Positions 35,247 to 46,697 of a DNA stretch of 64,000 bases are shown one piece after another (positions within the stretch are counted from its first letter, which is position 1; the number at the start of each line of letters is the position of its first letter). Under the pieces are notes generated by a model, which was not told the DNA's origin, made no database searches, and was given only the letters and a program-made list of their open reading frames with translations. Made by a program: the position numbers and the translations under genes. The DNA is taken from assembly GCF_022682495.2 (NCBI RefSeq), contig NC_071398.1, positions 16,064,934 through 16,128,933 on the forward strand, written 5' to 3'. Source of the DNA: Desmodus rotundus. Taxonomy: Eukaryota; Chordata; Mammalia; Chiroptera; Phyllostomidae.

Positions 35247-36344
35247 GTAAGACAAGGGACAAATAAAATATCTCTCCTACTCTACATTTTCTAAAGAATG
35301 TTCAAATGAAACAAAAAAGAATTTTTAAGTGAATTCTGTTATCTTAGTGCCTAAAATAGGATTTAAGTGGCTGATATAGTTGATTTAGACAAAAACTTTT
35401 CTTTCACAACCTTATTGATTACTTAGCATCTCCTATCCCAGAATGAATGGTTTCTGTCCTTAGTATTTGGTGTGCATTTATTAAGTTACTGAGGCAGCTT
35501 TCTAACTGCTCCCTTCAAGACTTTTGCTTAGTCATGAAGATAAGCAAATAGTGTTTTTGCTTCTTTTACTTTATTGACTGTGACTGGAAAACCACTGAAA
35601 TTATGGTAGCTTTTTGACTGAGTGATGAAATCATTTAAACCAGAATGTGGTACTGTGGACAAACCACACAGTTCAGCCAAAAGGTTCTTCAATTTCTCTT
35701 TCTGGCATAAGAACATGTAATTTTTATTCCATCACATAAACATTGATTTGACCTGAAGCAGCAGGGTGTCTTTAGCGTGCTAGATGTGGGGAGTTGGAAG
35801 TGCAAAGAGCAGAGACAACTTCAAATTAGTTATCTAGTGTTAAACTAGAAGACATATTTACATTCAGTTGTATATGGGCTTAAAAAAGAATGACATTTTG
35901 ATGTAACTAAAAAACCACACACGAGCCCCACAGCAAAGTATTTGGTAGTCAAAAAAGCTAAATGATGAGACCATCTGGTTTGTCCCACAGGGAACAGGGG
36001 TGGGGGGAGGTGGCAGTTCCTTCTTTAAGCAGAAAAGATTCATGTGAGGAAGAGTACGGGAAGACTTTCATGTTACAGAGAGCTCCTTCAACTTGCCAAA
36101 TTCCCGTACATATATCATTTTTTAAAAATAAAAATACAATTTTTACATAGCTTTTCAGGAGTTTCTCTGAAACTCCTAATCTAGAGCTGGAGCGCCTAGA
36201 TCACAGAATAAAGATAAGGAATTTGTTGAGCCTCAGAATTAGGGAGGTACGCCCTCATTCCTCATTAATCAGGACATAAGGGATCTACAGGAGGAGCGAA
36301 TCTAACCATCAGTTTCTGTTTTTGTTTTGTTAATCCCCAATGAA

Positions 36345-36445
36345 TTATAACCTTCCTGAGGTCAAGAACTATGATTTAACTCATCTTAGCACTTCCCTTA
36401 ATGCTTGGCATATTGTAGGCCCTCAATAAATCTTAGCTGAGTTAA
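36345..36445 (+). mobile_element. L2 3' end
   Basis: TAACCTTCCTGAGGTCAAGA, TTAGCACTTCCCTTAATGC, TTGTAGGCCCTCAATAAATC: L2 terminus. Confidence 0.65.
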
Positions 36446-36954
36446 ATTCTATTACTTAAGTTATAGTTTGTCTGGCATGGTTACATTACCACAGGAAAAC
36501 TATGAAAACACGTGGACATGTCTCAGTAGTTGTAAGTAAAGGGATTAAATATATGTTTTTCAAGAATTAGAGTTTAGGGATATGATTGTAGAGATCACTT
36601 AAATTTAAATTTCATGGAAAAAGTTTATTCTCTAGTTATGATCATAAAATGTAAGGAGGGAGTTTTAATCTTTAGACATTTCCTTAACCATGTGTCATCA
36701 GAGGGATGGAGCAGAAAACCTGTGACATTGCATAGGTAAGCTTTTGTTTAATGCTAGAAATTACAGTCCTGTGAACAAATAATTTCCGTCCGTAGACTAG
36801 GCTGGGCCCAGACCGCCAGAGCGCCTTGGTAGTGAAGAAGGAAATGGGGTGATTGTGGTTGTACTATCAGTGTGGTACTAATTTGCCACTAGAGAAAAAA
36901 TACAAACAAGATTTGAGTTAAAACTATAACAGTCTTAGTTTTATACAGGAGTAG

Positions 36955-38105
36955 ATATTCATGACTGTGGCTTAGGCAGAGCATTCTTAGATATGACACC
37001 AAAAACACAAGCAACAAGAGAAAAAATAAATTAATTGGACTTCATCAAAATTTAAAACTTTTGTACTTAAGATATCATAATCAAGAAAATAAAAAGCAAA
37101 AAAAAAAACACCAAACAAAATAAGAGTAAAAAGACAACCCAAAGAATGGGAGAAAATATTTGCAAATCATATATCTAATCTGGGATTTGTATCTAGAAAA
37201 TATAAAGAACTTTTACAACTCAATAATAAAAGGATGAATTACCCAATTAGAAAATGGGAAAAGAGCTGAAATAGACATTTGTCCCAAGAAGATGCATAAA
37301 TAGCTAAAAAGCACATAAAAAGATGCTCAACATGATCAGCCATCAGGGAAACGCAAATCAAAACCACAGTGTGATTCCGCCTCCCGCCCGCTGGGATGGC
37401 TGTAATTGGAAAGGTAGATAATGCAGTTGTAGACGAGGACGAGGAGAAAGTGGAACCCTCATACACTGCGGGTAGGAGTGTAAAAAGGCGCAGTCCATGT
37501 GGAAAACGGTCTGGCAGCTCCTCAAAAGGGTAAACATAGAGTCACCACGTGAGCCAGGAATTTCACTCCTATGTCTGTCCACGAGAAATGAAAACTTACA
37601 TCCACCCAAAAACTTACACATCAATGTTTACACCACCATTATCCATAAAACGCAAACAGTGGAAACAACCAAGTGTCAACCAACAAATGAATGAAAAAAC
37701 AAAATATGGTATATCCATATAATAGAATATGGTTCAGCAACAGAAAAGAATGAGATTTTGATAAACTGCAACAAGAATGAACCTGGAAAACATGCTAAGT
37801 GAAAGGAGCTGGACACAGAAGACCAAATATTACATGATTCCATCTGTGTGAAATGTCCAGAATAGGCAGGTCTGTAGAGAAAGATTCGTCATTGACAGGA
37901 GGGGGGTGCAGTAAGGAGTGGGAGAAATAAGGAATGGCTGCTAATGAGTATAGAATTTCTTTTGGGAGTAATGAGAATCTGCTAAAATTAAATGTGATGG
38001 TTGCATAGCTCTGAATATACTAAAATCCATTGAACTGTACGCTTTAAATGGGTAAAGTGGATAGCATGTGAATTATATCTCCAAGATTTTATAATTTTGG
38101 AAAAC
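36955..38105 (+). mobile_element. LINE-1 3' end, sense
   Basis: Sense L1 with ORF2 end and 3' UTR: GACACCAAAAACACAAGCAA, AATTGGACTTCATCAAAATT, AGAATGGGAGAAAATATTTG, GTGGAACCCTCATACACTGC, CTGGACACAGAAGACCAAAT, ACATGATTCCATCTGTGTGA, CATTGAACTGTACGCTTTAA. Ends near 38105. No intact frame. Confidence 0.85.
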
Positions 38106-38149
38106 AATACAATCTAATAGAAGGGACTGAGGTCAGTCCTTAATAAACT

Positions 38150-38345
38150 TGAGTTTGAATCCATATTCTGCCACTTGTAGTAGGTAATTGAGAGCATGTT
38201 ACTTAACCTTTCTGTGCTACATATTTTTCATGTGTTAATGAAACCCTAATGGACCATAATGAGATAGGGTGGGTGTGACTATTAAATGAATTAGTCCTTG
38301 TAAAATGCCTGCAGTGGTACCTGACACATTGTTTTGTTAGCTGCT
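38150..38345 (+). mobile_element. MIR SINE
   Basis: GTTTGAATCCATATTCTGCC, ATGTTACTTAACCTTTCTG and TGACTATTAAATGAATTAG then GTACCTGACACATTG follow the MIR order. Confidence 0.62.
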
Positions 38346-39825
38346 TAAATTAGAATAATTTATTACTAAGCGAAAATATGTCAATGAAGAATCCTATGTA
38401 AGAAGTATAATTGGTTTAATTTAGCCATTGTTAAAAGAGGATCTTAGTTCTACAACAGTTTTTATAAGTAGTGAAAGTTTCATATTAAATGAGGGATTCA
38501 AATATATTATTTGGATCAACCTAGACACACAGAGTTAACTTGGCCATTAATTTAAATGGGCCTGTGGCTCCACTTGGGTGGGGCCTGTAGCTCCCTGAAT
38601 GTGTTACTCACTAAGTTTAATTAATATAACTCCTTGTTCAGGAAGCACCAGTGGATTAGGAGTAAAGATAATGGGCCAACGAGAGGTTTATTTTTCCACG
38701 TGGCCGCGTCTGCCAGTGGAATTGTTTTAAGTCATTGCATGACAGAATTAAGTGGGACCTAATCATCCTCTGGCCCCAAGAGCGGGTAGAGTATGGCCAG
38801 TGACTGAGAGAGACCAGAGGATGGAACCGGACCAGGAAAACCGCACAAAGAAAGGCCAGAAAGTGGTGTGCTTATGTCTTTTTAGAGTGGGGTTTGTGAT
38901 CTATGTGAGTAATGAGAAAGGGCTGAATGTTCACTTTTCACTAGTTCTATTTCTAATAATTTGGAACATGTTCATATGAGTGGATGAGACAAAAAAAAAG
39001 AGAGAGAGAGAGCATAAACACATAGGGAAGAAAAAAGAAACTAAGGACCTTGGTTACCCACAAGAGTAGATAGTCAAAAAGCAAAGAACATTGTTAGGGT
39101 GATGTATGAGCTGTCATTTATATGGGCTTGCACCTTTACAGATTCTTCGAAACCAAGGCTGTGTGTGTGTGTTTGTGTTTACTTAACAGCTGATATTTCA
39201 GGCCGGTGAAGAATTAAGTAAAACACGAAAGTGGTAAATGAAGATTTTTATGTTTTTTTTTAATTTTATTTTTATTTTACACACCTTTTGAGATTAAAGT
39301 CAGATGCATGATAGGGGTTAAAGAACACTTGGGTTTTAAAGGGGCTGTAGATTTTGCAGGCTGTGCATTTTATCATCTTTTCCAGTAAGCTTTCTTTGAC
39401 TGGAAGAGAAAAAAGATCCAAAGAAAGTGTGACTGCTTTACAGGGTGGAAAAGTGAGTGGTGGTGTGCTCACGGGACTCACGGAGCAAAAGCTGCTAAAA
39501 CGCCTTTGCATGAGCTCATCGGGCCTCCCCCACTAAAGGGGCCTTTTGGCGGTGTGTGCTAACCAACTGCTCCGAGCCAGGCTTCAGCAGCTGGTTTGCA
39601 TTAGATTCCCTCTGCCAAATATTACAATAATCAGATCTGTAGGAAAAATTTTCCTAGACTTTGTATTTTTTAATGTCTGATTTGGGATTAACAATCAAAC
39701 TGAATATGGTAGGCTACACCCTGTCGCTTTCCCCATGCTCCGTCTTGCTTGGATCTTAGGTGGAGTGATTTTGAAACTTACTTAACTCATTAAAGCGGCA
39801 TGTTGAATCTCTGGGAATCAGCTCA

Positions 39826-41349
39826 GTGAGATGGTTCTCAAAGTCCACTTTCATGGACCTCTGGGGATCCCCTGCTCAGGGGATCTATGAGTTTAAAGCT
39901 ATTACTAAGATATAACTTGCTTTTTTTTCACTGTTGACATGTGCACTGAGGGTTGCTAACATTGCTAGTGCCTGAGCTTGAATCAAGGCATTTGGATGGA
40001 TTTGTATGGATTGGCAGCCAATTTAACCTCAACGTGACTTTGTTGAAGCAGTTACAATTATTAGTTTTATTCCCTCTCAATCCTTGAGGATTCACCTTTT
40101 TAATATTCTGTGAAGTGTGCTGGTTTTTTCGAAAGAAAAGCACGTGTGGATTTGAGTTGTGAGCTGAACTAGCTGTTTTGGTTTTTTGGGTTTTTTTTTT
40201 TTTAATGGAACGCTGTTTTTTACTTGAAACAACAGGATTACAAGCTCTGGTTAGTCAGACTTGGGTATTTGTCAGACATTTTTCTCTAAAATGACCAAAA
40301 TGATTTGTCATTTAAGAAAAACACTGATAGAGTTTGTTGCCGATTATAAAATTCTAGCTTTCAAACAAAAATTAGAATTCTGGAAAACTTGTGTCTGTCA
40401 CTGTGAGTTGACAGCTTCCCAATACCTAAAGAATTTTCTGATGAGGTCAGTGGCAGTATTAGCAAATGTGACTTTTTTTTTGTAAAGAATTTATTTATTT
40501 TTAGAGAGAGGGGAAAGGAAGGAGAAAGAGAGGGAGAGAAGCATCAGTGTGTGGTTGCCTCTCAAATGCCCCCCACTGGGGACCTGGTCTGCAAGCCAGG
40601 CATGGGCCCTGACTGGGAATCACACCAGCGACCATTTGGTTCACAGCCCACACTCAGTCCACTGAGCTCCACCAGCCAGCACGCAAATGCGACTTTTTGA
40701 TATTGTATAATAAGATGCTTTAAACATTTGGAAAATCTGCATAGCTCAGGGAAAAAATATTTTCCAAGTGACCAATACATAATGCTACAAAATCATGCAG
40801 GCATGTAAAAAAGATCCATTCAAAGTGTAAGACAAATCAGTGATTTTTAATATAACAGGATATGAAAACTTCATTGAGAAGGTTTCAGATTCTATATTAC
40901 AACTAACCTTTAAGAAACCACTTGAGTTTTGGTTTGGTGGGCAGGATAGCCAAAGGCTATTAAAATATTTCCTTTTCTAACTACATACCACTACGCAAAG
41001 CTGGCGTTTCTTCATATGCTTCAACAACATGCTGCAACAGAATGCAGAAGCAGATGTGAGAATTCGCCTATCTGTCCTCAAGCTGGATATTAAAGAGATT
41101 TATAAAAAATTTAAAACAATGCCACTCATCACGTTAAATTTTTTTGTATTGGAAAATATTTTAATAAAAATATTCACATTAATATGTAACAGGATTATTT
41201 TTATTTTAAAATGAATTAATATTTTTATTTCTGTTTTAATTTCTAATTATAGTAAATATCAATAAATATATTTTTTAAGCATTTTCAAATACCCAGTAGT
41301 TTTTAAGAGTGTAGAAGGGTACTCAGACCAAAAAATTAGCAAACCACTA
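39826..41349 (+). pseudogene. Degenerate hAT (Charlie-type) DNA transposon with transposase remnant
   Basis: The ends resemble hAT TIRs: GATGGTTCTCAAAG near 39830 and, inverted, AGCAAACCACTAG at 41338-41350. Between them lie eroded transposase pieces on the + strand in shifting frames. Around 40255-40440 there is LGYL.DIF, then SKMTKM, then AFKQKLEFWKTC. Around 40850-41110 there is ITGYENFIEKVSDSILQLTF, then NAEADVRIRLSVLKLDIKEI. These correspond in order to the middle and the C-terminal dimerisation region of hAT transposases of the Charlie/ZBED5-like kind (recalled family pattern). Several stops and frameshifts show it is dead. A Ves SINE with a 16-bp target duplication sits inside at 40478-40682. 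The length of about 1.3 kb without the SINE is short for a full element, so the N-terminal part (BED zinc finger) is probably deleted. Confidence 0.75.
40478..40682 (-). mobile_element. Ves SINE with 16-bp TSD, inside the hAT relic
   Basis: Antisense canonical copy with AAAGAATTTATTTATTTTTA, CCCCACTGGGGACCTGGTC and head GAGCTCCACCAGCCAGCA. Flanked by GCAAATGTGACTTTTT (40462-40477) and GCAAATGCGACTTTTT (40683-40698), one change in 16. Confidence 0.94.
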
Positions 41350-41350
41350 G

Positions 41351-41715
41351 TTTAGTGCTTCTCAACTATTGCTACACACTTGAACCATCTGGGGAATTTT
41401 AATAAAATAAGGTTGTCTGGGCCCTCCCCTAGCATCTGACTTTGGAGGATGTGAGCTAGGCATCAGTCATTTTGTTTCCAATCCTCACCCAAGGATATGC
41501 TTCATTGATCTTAGGAAGGGGTGGAGAAAATAGAGAAGGAGAGGGAGAGAGAGGAACCTCAGTTGGTTGTCTCCCACATGCACCCCAACCCAGGATCGAA
41601 CCTAAAACCTTTTGGTCCACAGGATGACACTCCAACCAACGGTGCCACCTGACCAGGGCGGGTATCAGTCATTTTTAAAAGCTCTGCACCAGGTGACTCC
41701 CTGACAACTAAAGGA
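41351..41715 (+). mobile_element. MER5-like hAT fragment, split by a Ves SINE
   Basis: TTTAGTGCTTCTCAAC at 41351, then ACTTGAACCATCTGGGG and GGGCCCTCCCCTAGC, is the MER5A/B pattern. A Ves SINE interrupts it (41474-41660, flanked by a 15-bp duplication), and the element resumes with TTTTTAAAAGCTCTGCACCA to about 41715. It abuts the right end of the hAT relic. Confidence 0.65.
41474..41660 (-). mobile_element. Ves SINE (aatcctcaccc-type) with 15-bp TSD
   Basis: Antisense copy with AATCCTCACCCAAGGATATG, GGATCGAACCTAAAACCTTT and head GGTGCCACCTGACCAGGGC. Flanked by GGCATCAGTCATTTT (41459-41473) and GGTATCAGTCATTTT (41661-41675). It splits a MER5-like element. Confidence 0.92.
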
Positions 41716-42381
41716 AATAAAATGTAAAGGAGCATCCATTTGCTCTTTGATGTGCTCTTGCTCAGGTTATTATTAGAGGAGGGAAGGAAGGAACCAGCAA
41801 ATTTGTAGAAAAGTATTATAGGTATACAGCCTGCAATGAAACCAATAAGCCATTGATTTATTTCTCTTTGCTGTATACACTTCTCAGCCAAGTGTTTAAA
41901 AATTCTGTGTGGAAAACCTTGTCTGCTGGATTTCTTGTGTGAGGAAGTATGTTTGTTCTGTTATACTGAACTACTTAGAACTTCTTAAACATAAGGAAAA
42001 TATTTTTGGAAGAAGTGAATAAATTAAACTATATTAAATGCTTGTCATGACACAAAATGTTGAATCGTTTAATGACCTTCAGGAAAGTTACTTTTTAATG
42101 ATTTTTAGTTTGTTCACAGAGTTGTGCAACCATCACCACAGTCAATATAAGGACACTTTGATCACCCCAAAAAGAAACTCCTTGCCCATCAGCAGTCACT
42201 CCTCATTTTCCCCTCCCCCAGCCCCGGGCAACCACAAATTTACCTTCTGTCTCTTTGGACTTGCCTATTCCATGTAAATGGAATCATGCATTTTATAGCC
42301 CTTTGTGTCTTCAAAGTTCTCCCATGTTGTAGCAGGTATCACAGCTTGAATTTCTTATAGCTGAATAATGTTCCATTGCTT

Positions 42382-42889
42382 GGGACCTACATCCAAGATT
42401 GCTCTATCCAGCAAAGCTTTCATTTAGAATGGAAGGGCAGATAAAGTGCTTCTCAGATAAGGTCAAGTTAAAGGAGTTCATCATCACCAAGCCCTTATTA
42501 TGTGAAATGTTAAGGGGATTTATCTAAGAAAAAGAAGGTCAAAAATATGAACAGTAAAAATGACAGCAAACTCACAGTTATTAACAACCACACCTAAAAC
42601 AAAACAAAAGCAAACTAAGCAAACAACTAGAACAGGAACAGAACCACAGAAATGGAGATCACATGGAGGGTTATCAACAGGGACATGGGAGGGGGAGCGG
42701 GGGGAAGGTACAGAGAATAAGTAGCATAAATGGTAGGTAGAAAATAGACAGGGGGAGGGTAAGAATAGTATAGGAAATGTAGAAGCCGAAGACCTTATAT
42801 GTATGACCCATGGACATGAACTATAGGGGGGGAATGTGGGACAACTGTAATAGCATAATCCATAAAATATATATATAAAAATAAATAAA
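42382..42889 (+). mobile_element. Younger 5'-truncated retrotransposon (bat L1-like 3' end) with TSD
   Basis: Insert between ATGTTCCATTGCTTGG (42368-42383) and ATATTCCATTGCTTGG (42891-42906), a 16-bp target duplication with one change. It ends ATGTGGGACAACTGTAATAG, CATAATCCATAAAATATATA and an AAAATAAATAAAAA tail, the pattern of recent bat L1 3' ends. The first 200 bp (ATTTAGAATGGAAGGGCAGA, GTTAAAGGAGTTCATCATCA) also recur in mammalian genomes, but I cannot name the source with certainty. Confidence 0.75.
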
Positions 42890-42919
42890 AAATATTCCAT
42901 TGCTTGGATATACCACATT

Positions 42920-43096
42920 TAAATTATTTTTTTATTTATCGATTTTAGAGGGAGGGGGAGAGAGAGGAACATCGATTTTGTTGTTCCACGCATCCATGCA
43001 TTCATTGGTTGCTTTTATGTGCCTGACTGGGGATTGAATCCGCAAGTTTGGTGTAGCAGGACAACGCTCTAACCAACTGAGCTACCCAGCCAGGGC
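42920..43096 (-). mobile_element. Ves-related SINE (tgttgttccac-type) with degraded TSD
   Basis: Antisense copy with TCGATTTTAGAGGGAGGG, TTGTTGTTCCACGCATCC, GACTGGGGATTGAATCCGC and head GAGCTACCCAGCCAGGGC. Flanks TGGATATACCACATTT and TGGATACGCTATATGT are a plausible eroded target duplication. Inserted in an antisense L1. Confidence 0.86.
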
Positions 43097-43444
43097 ATGG
43101 ATACGCTATATGTTCTGTGTATCCATTCATCAGGTTATGGGTACTTGAGTTATTTCTACTGTTTGGCTATTATGAATAATACTGCTGTGAACATTTGTGG
43201 ACGAGTTTTTGTGTTAACATATGTTTCCAGTTCTTCTGGGTACAAACCTAATATCTGTTACCTATCCTAGACTTAATATTTCTAAAAACAAATCTTGCGT
43301 TTCCGTGACAAATCTGTTCTGGGAAGCAGGAGCACTTTTTTCCCATTTACTTAATGGAAAAATATTTTCATATGCTTATTTGTTATCTGTATGTCCTCGT
43401 TGATGAGGTAGCTATTCAGATCTTTTGTCCATTTTTTTCCGTAA

Positions 43445-44240
43445 CTCCAAGGATTTTTAAAAATCCTTAACAATATTTACCACCTTAACTCTTCTGAAGT
43501 GTCCAAGAGTCGTGTTGTACGTACCTTGTTCTGCAGCAGATCCCTAGAGCTTTCTAACCTTGCAAAACTGAGACTCCATTTCCCAATCTAACACAGTTCC
43601 TGGCAACTACATTCTACTTTCTGTTTCTCCGAGTTTGACCACTTTGGGTACCTCATATAACTGGAGTCGTGGTGTTTGTCTCTTTGTGACTGGCTTATTT
43701 CACTTAGCACAATTTCCTCAAAGTTCATCTGTGTCGGAGTATATGATAGGATTTCCTTCTTTTTAAGACTTAATAGTATTCTGTTGTATGCAGATACCTC
43801 ATTTCCTTTATCCATTCATGCGTCAGTAGACATTTAGGTTGCTTTCACCTCTTGGCTGTTGTGGATAATACTACAGTGGATATGGGCTTCAAATACGTGG
43901 TTTTGATTCTTTTGGCTATATACCAAGAAATGAGTATTTTGCCCATTTTTAAACTTTTTTTTCTTATTGTTGAGTTTTAAGAGTTTTGTGTATATTTTGG
44001 ATGCCAGTCATTCATCAGATATGTGTTTGTCACATTTTTTTCTCCTACTCTATGTGGCTTTTTTCATTCTCTTACCAGTGTCTTTCAAAGAGCAGTTTTT
44101 AATTAATGATTTTTTTTCATGGATCGTGCTTTTAGTGTATTTTTTTAGATCACCTAGATTTTCTCTTAAGATGTCTTCTAGAAATTTTATACTTTTGCAA
44201 GTTTTGCATTTAGATCTAAGAGTCATTTTGACTTAATTTT
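43445..44240 (-). mobile_element. LINE-1 3' end, antisense
   Basis: Antisense L1 3' UTR and ORF2 end: AGTTCCTGGCAACTACATTC, GCTTATTTCACTTAGCACA, TTGCTTTCACCTCTTGGCTG, then GAGTTTTAAGAGTTTTGTGT and GATGCCAGTCATTCATCAG. It meets the next L1 head to head at about 44240. Confidence 0.8.
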
Positions 44241-45108
44241 TGTGAAAAGTTTCCAAACCAGAAAGCACCAGGCCCAGCTGAGTTCACCGGTGAATTCTAC
44301 CAAACATTTAAGGAAGAAATTTCCTCTAATCTTTTTCAGACAGTAAAAGCGGAGACAATACTTCCTAACTCATTCTATGAGGCCAGCATTACCCTAATAC
44401 CAGACCAAACAGACATTACAAGAAAGGAAAACTAAAGACCAAGATCTCTCATAAACATAGATATAAAAATGCTCAACAAATATTAGCAAATCAAATCCAA
44501 AAAAGCATAAAAGAATTATACACCATAACCAAGTGGGGTTTATTTCAGATATGCGAGGCTGGTTCAACACTTGAAAGTCAGTTAATGTAATTCATCATAT
44601 AAACAAGCTCAAGAAGAAAATCCCGTGATAATATTAAGAGATTTAGAAAAGCATTTGACAAAATCCGACACGCATTCATGATAAAAATCCTCAGTGAACT
44701 AGCAATGGAGGGAACTTTCTCCACTGGATAAAAACTGTCTACAAAAAAATCTATGTGTAACATCATACTTAGTGGTGACAAACACGAAGTTTTCCTGCTA
44801 AGATCAGGTACAAGGCCAGGGTGTCCCCCATTGCCACTCCTTTTCAACATTGTACTGGAAGTTCTTGCTAATACAGTAAGGCAAGGAAAGGTAGTAAAAG
44901 GTGTGCAGATTGAGAAGGAAGACAGAAAACTCTCTTTGTTCACAGAGGACATGATTATCTATGTAAAAAATCCAGAGGCATTGACCTAAAACTCCTGGAA
45001 CTAATAACAATTATAGCAACTTTGTAAGATACAAGGTTAATATACAAAAAAATCAATTGCTTTTCTATATACCAACCATGCACAAATGGAATTTGAAATT
45101 AAAAACAC

Positions 45109-45315
45109 TCCCTGGCTGGTGTGACTCGGTGGGTTGAGTGCCAGCCTGCAATCTGAAAGGTCACAGGTCCGATTCCCAGTCAGGGCACGTGCCTGGGTTG
45201 CAGGCCAGGTGTCCAGTGGGGGCCACGTGAGAGGCAACCACACATAGATGCTTCTTTCCCTCTCTCCCTCCATTCCCCTCTCTCAAATGAATAAATATAT
45301 AAATAAGATCTTATG
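45109..45315 (+). mobile_element. Ves SINE (inside L1 ORF2)
   Basis: Sense copy: head CTCCCTGGCTGGTGTGACTC, GTCCGATTCCCAGTCAGGGC, CTCTCTCCCTCCATTCCCC and an AATGAATAAATATATAAATA tail. L1 continues on both sides. Confidence 0.92.
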
Positions 45316-46093
45316 GGTGAAAAAGCACAATGCCATTTACATTAGCACCCCCCGAAAATGAAATATTTAGCTATAAATCTAACAAAAAATGTTCCAAGTA
45401 TGTATAAGGGAAACTATAAAACTCTGAACAAAATCAAATAAGAACTGAATAAATGGAGAGAGAGTCCATTTCCATATTCATGGATAGGAAGCCATGATAT
45501 TGTCAAGATGTCAGTCAGTTCTTCCCAAATTGATCTATAGATTTAATGCAATTTTGATAAAAAATTCTAGCAAGTTATTTTATGGATATTGACAAAGTGA
45601 TTCTAAAGTTTTTATGGAGAGGCAAAAGACCAGAATAGCCCACACAACACTAAAGAAGAACAAAACTGGACTGATACTACTCAACTTTAAGGCTTGCTAT
45701 AAAAAACTACACTAATCAAGACAAGTGTGGTTTTGGTGAAAGAATGATCAATGAAAGAGAATGGAGAGCCCAGAATTAGACCCCTACAAATATAGTCACC
45801 TGATCTTTGACAAAGGAGCAAGGGCAATACAATGGAGCAAAGATAGTGTCTTCAACAAGTGGTGCTGGAACAACTAGACATCCATCCGCATGCAAAAGAA
45901 AAAAGAATTTAGACACAGACCTCACACTCTTTACAAAATTAAATCAAAGTGCAAAACTAAATCTCCTAGAAGATAACATGGGAGAAAACCTGTATGACCT
46001 TGGGTGTGTTGATGGCTTTTTTTAGATACAAAACCAAAGATATCCATGAAAGAAATAACTGATAAGCTAGACTCCATTAAAATTAAAATTTTC

Positions 46094-46317
46094 TGTCCTG
46101 GCAGGGTAGCTCAGTTAATTTCGAATGTTGTCTCAATACACCAGGATCATAGGTTTGATCCCTGATCAGGGCACCTACAAGAATCAACCAATGGATGCAT
46201 AAATAGGTGGAATAACAAATCAATATTTATCTCTCCCTGTCTGTCTGTCTGTCTGTCTCTCTCTCTTTTCCTCCTTCCTTTTTTCTCCCTTTCCCCCTAA
46301 AAAAAGAAAATAAAAAA
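46094..46317 (+). mobile_element. Ves-related SINE (other subfamily) with short TSD
   Basis: Sense copy: GTCCTGGCAGGGTAGCTCAG head, TTTGATCCCTGATCAGGGCA, GTCTGTCTGTCTGTCTG run, A-rich tail. AAATTTTCTG / AAAATTTCTG flanks suggest a short target duplication. Inside the sense L1. Confidence 0.85.
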
Positions 46318-46480
46318 TTTCTGCTCCACAAAAGACAATGATAAAAGAATTAGAAAATGAGCCACAGACTCGGAGAAATATTTGCAAAAGACACGTCTGA
46401 TAAAGGACTATTCAAAATATCAAAGAACTCTTAAAGTTCAACAATAATAAAAGAAGCACCTCAATTAAAAAATAGGCAAG

Positions 46481-46697
46481 GCCCTGGCTGGTATAGCTCA
46501 GTGGATTGAGTGTGGGCTGTGAACCAAAGGGTCGCTGGTTTGATTCTCAGTTAGGGCACATGCCTCGGTTGCAGGCCAGGTCCCCAGTGGGGGCCACATG
46601 AGAGGCAACCACACATTGATGTTTCTCTCCCTCTCTTTCTCCCTCCCTTCCCCTCTCTCTAAAAATAAATAAATAAAACCTTTAAAAACAAATAAAG
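46481..46697 (+). mobile_element. Ves SINE (inside L1)
   Basis: Sense copy: head GCCCTGGCTGGTATAGCTCA, CTCAGTTAGGGCACATGCC, CTCTCTAAAAATAAATAAAT tail. L1 text AATAGGCAAG before it is repeated as AATGGGCCAAGG after the tail near 46729, a likely target duplication. Confidence 0.92.

Larger units (their letters stand above)
42100..43440 (-). mobile_element. Old LINE-1 (antisense) hosting two later insertions
   Basis: Left part 42100-42381: TTGTGCAACCATCACCACAG, CCGGGCAACCACAAATTTAC, CTGAATAATGTTCCATTGC. Right part 43097-43440: CCATTCATCAGGTTATGGGT, AATAATACTGCTGTGAACAT. Between them are a TSD-flanked retrotransposon 3' end (42382-42889) and a Ves SINE (42920-43096). Confidence 0.8.

Noticed and set aside
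42520..42918. 132-residue antisense open frame rich in Ser/Pro/Cys
   Set aside because: It is the reverse strand of the purine-rich L1-like 3' UTR and of the TSD, not a gene.
46238..46266. GTCT/CT microsatellite
   Set aside because: It is the pyrimidine tract of a SINE, not an independent satellite.
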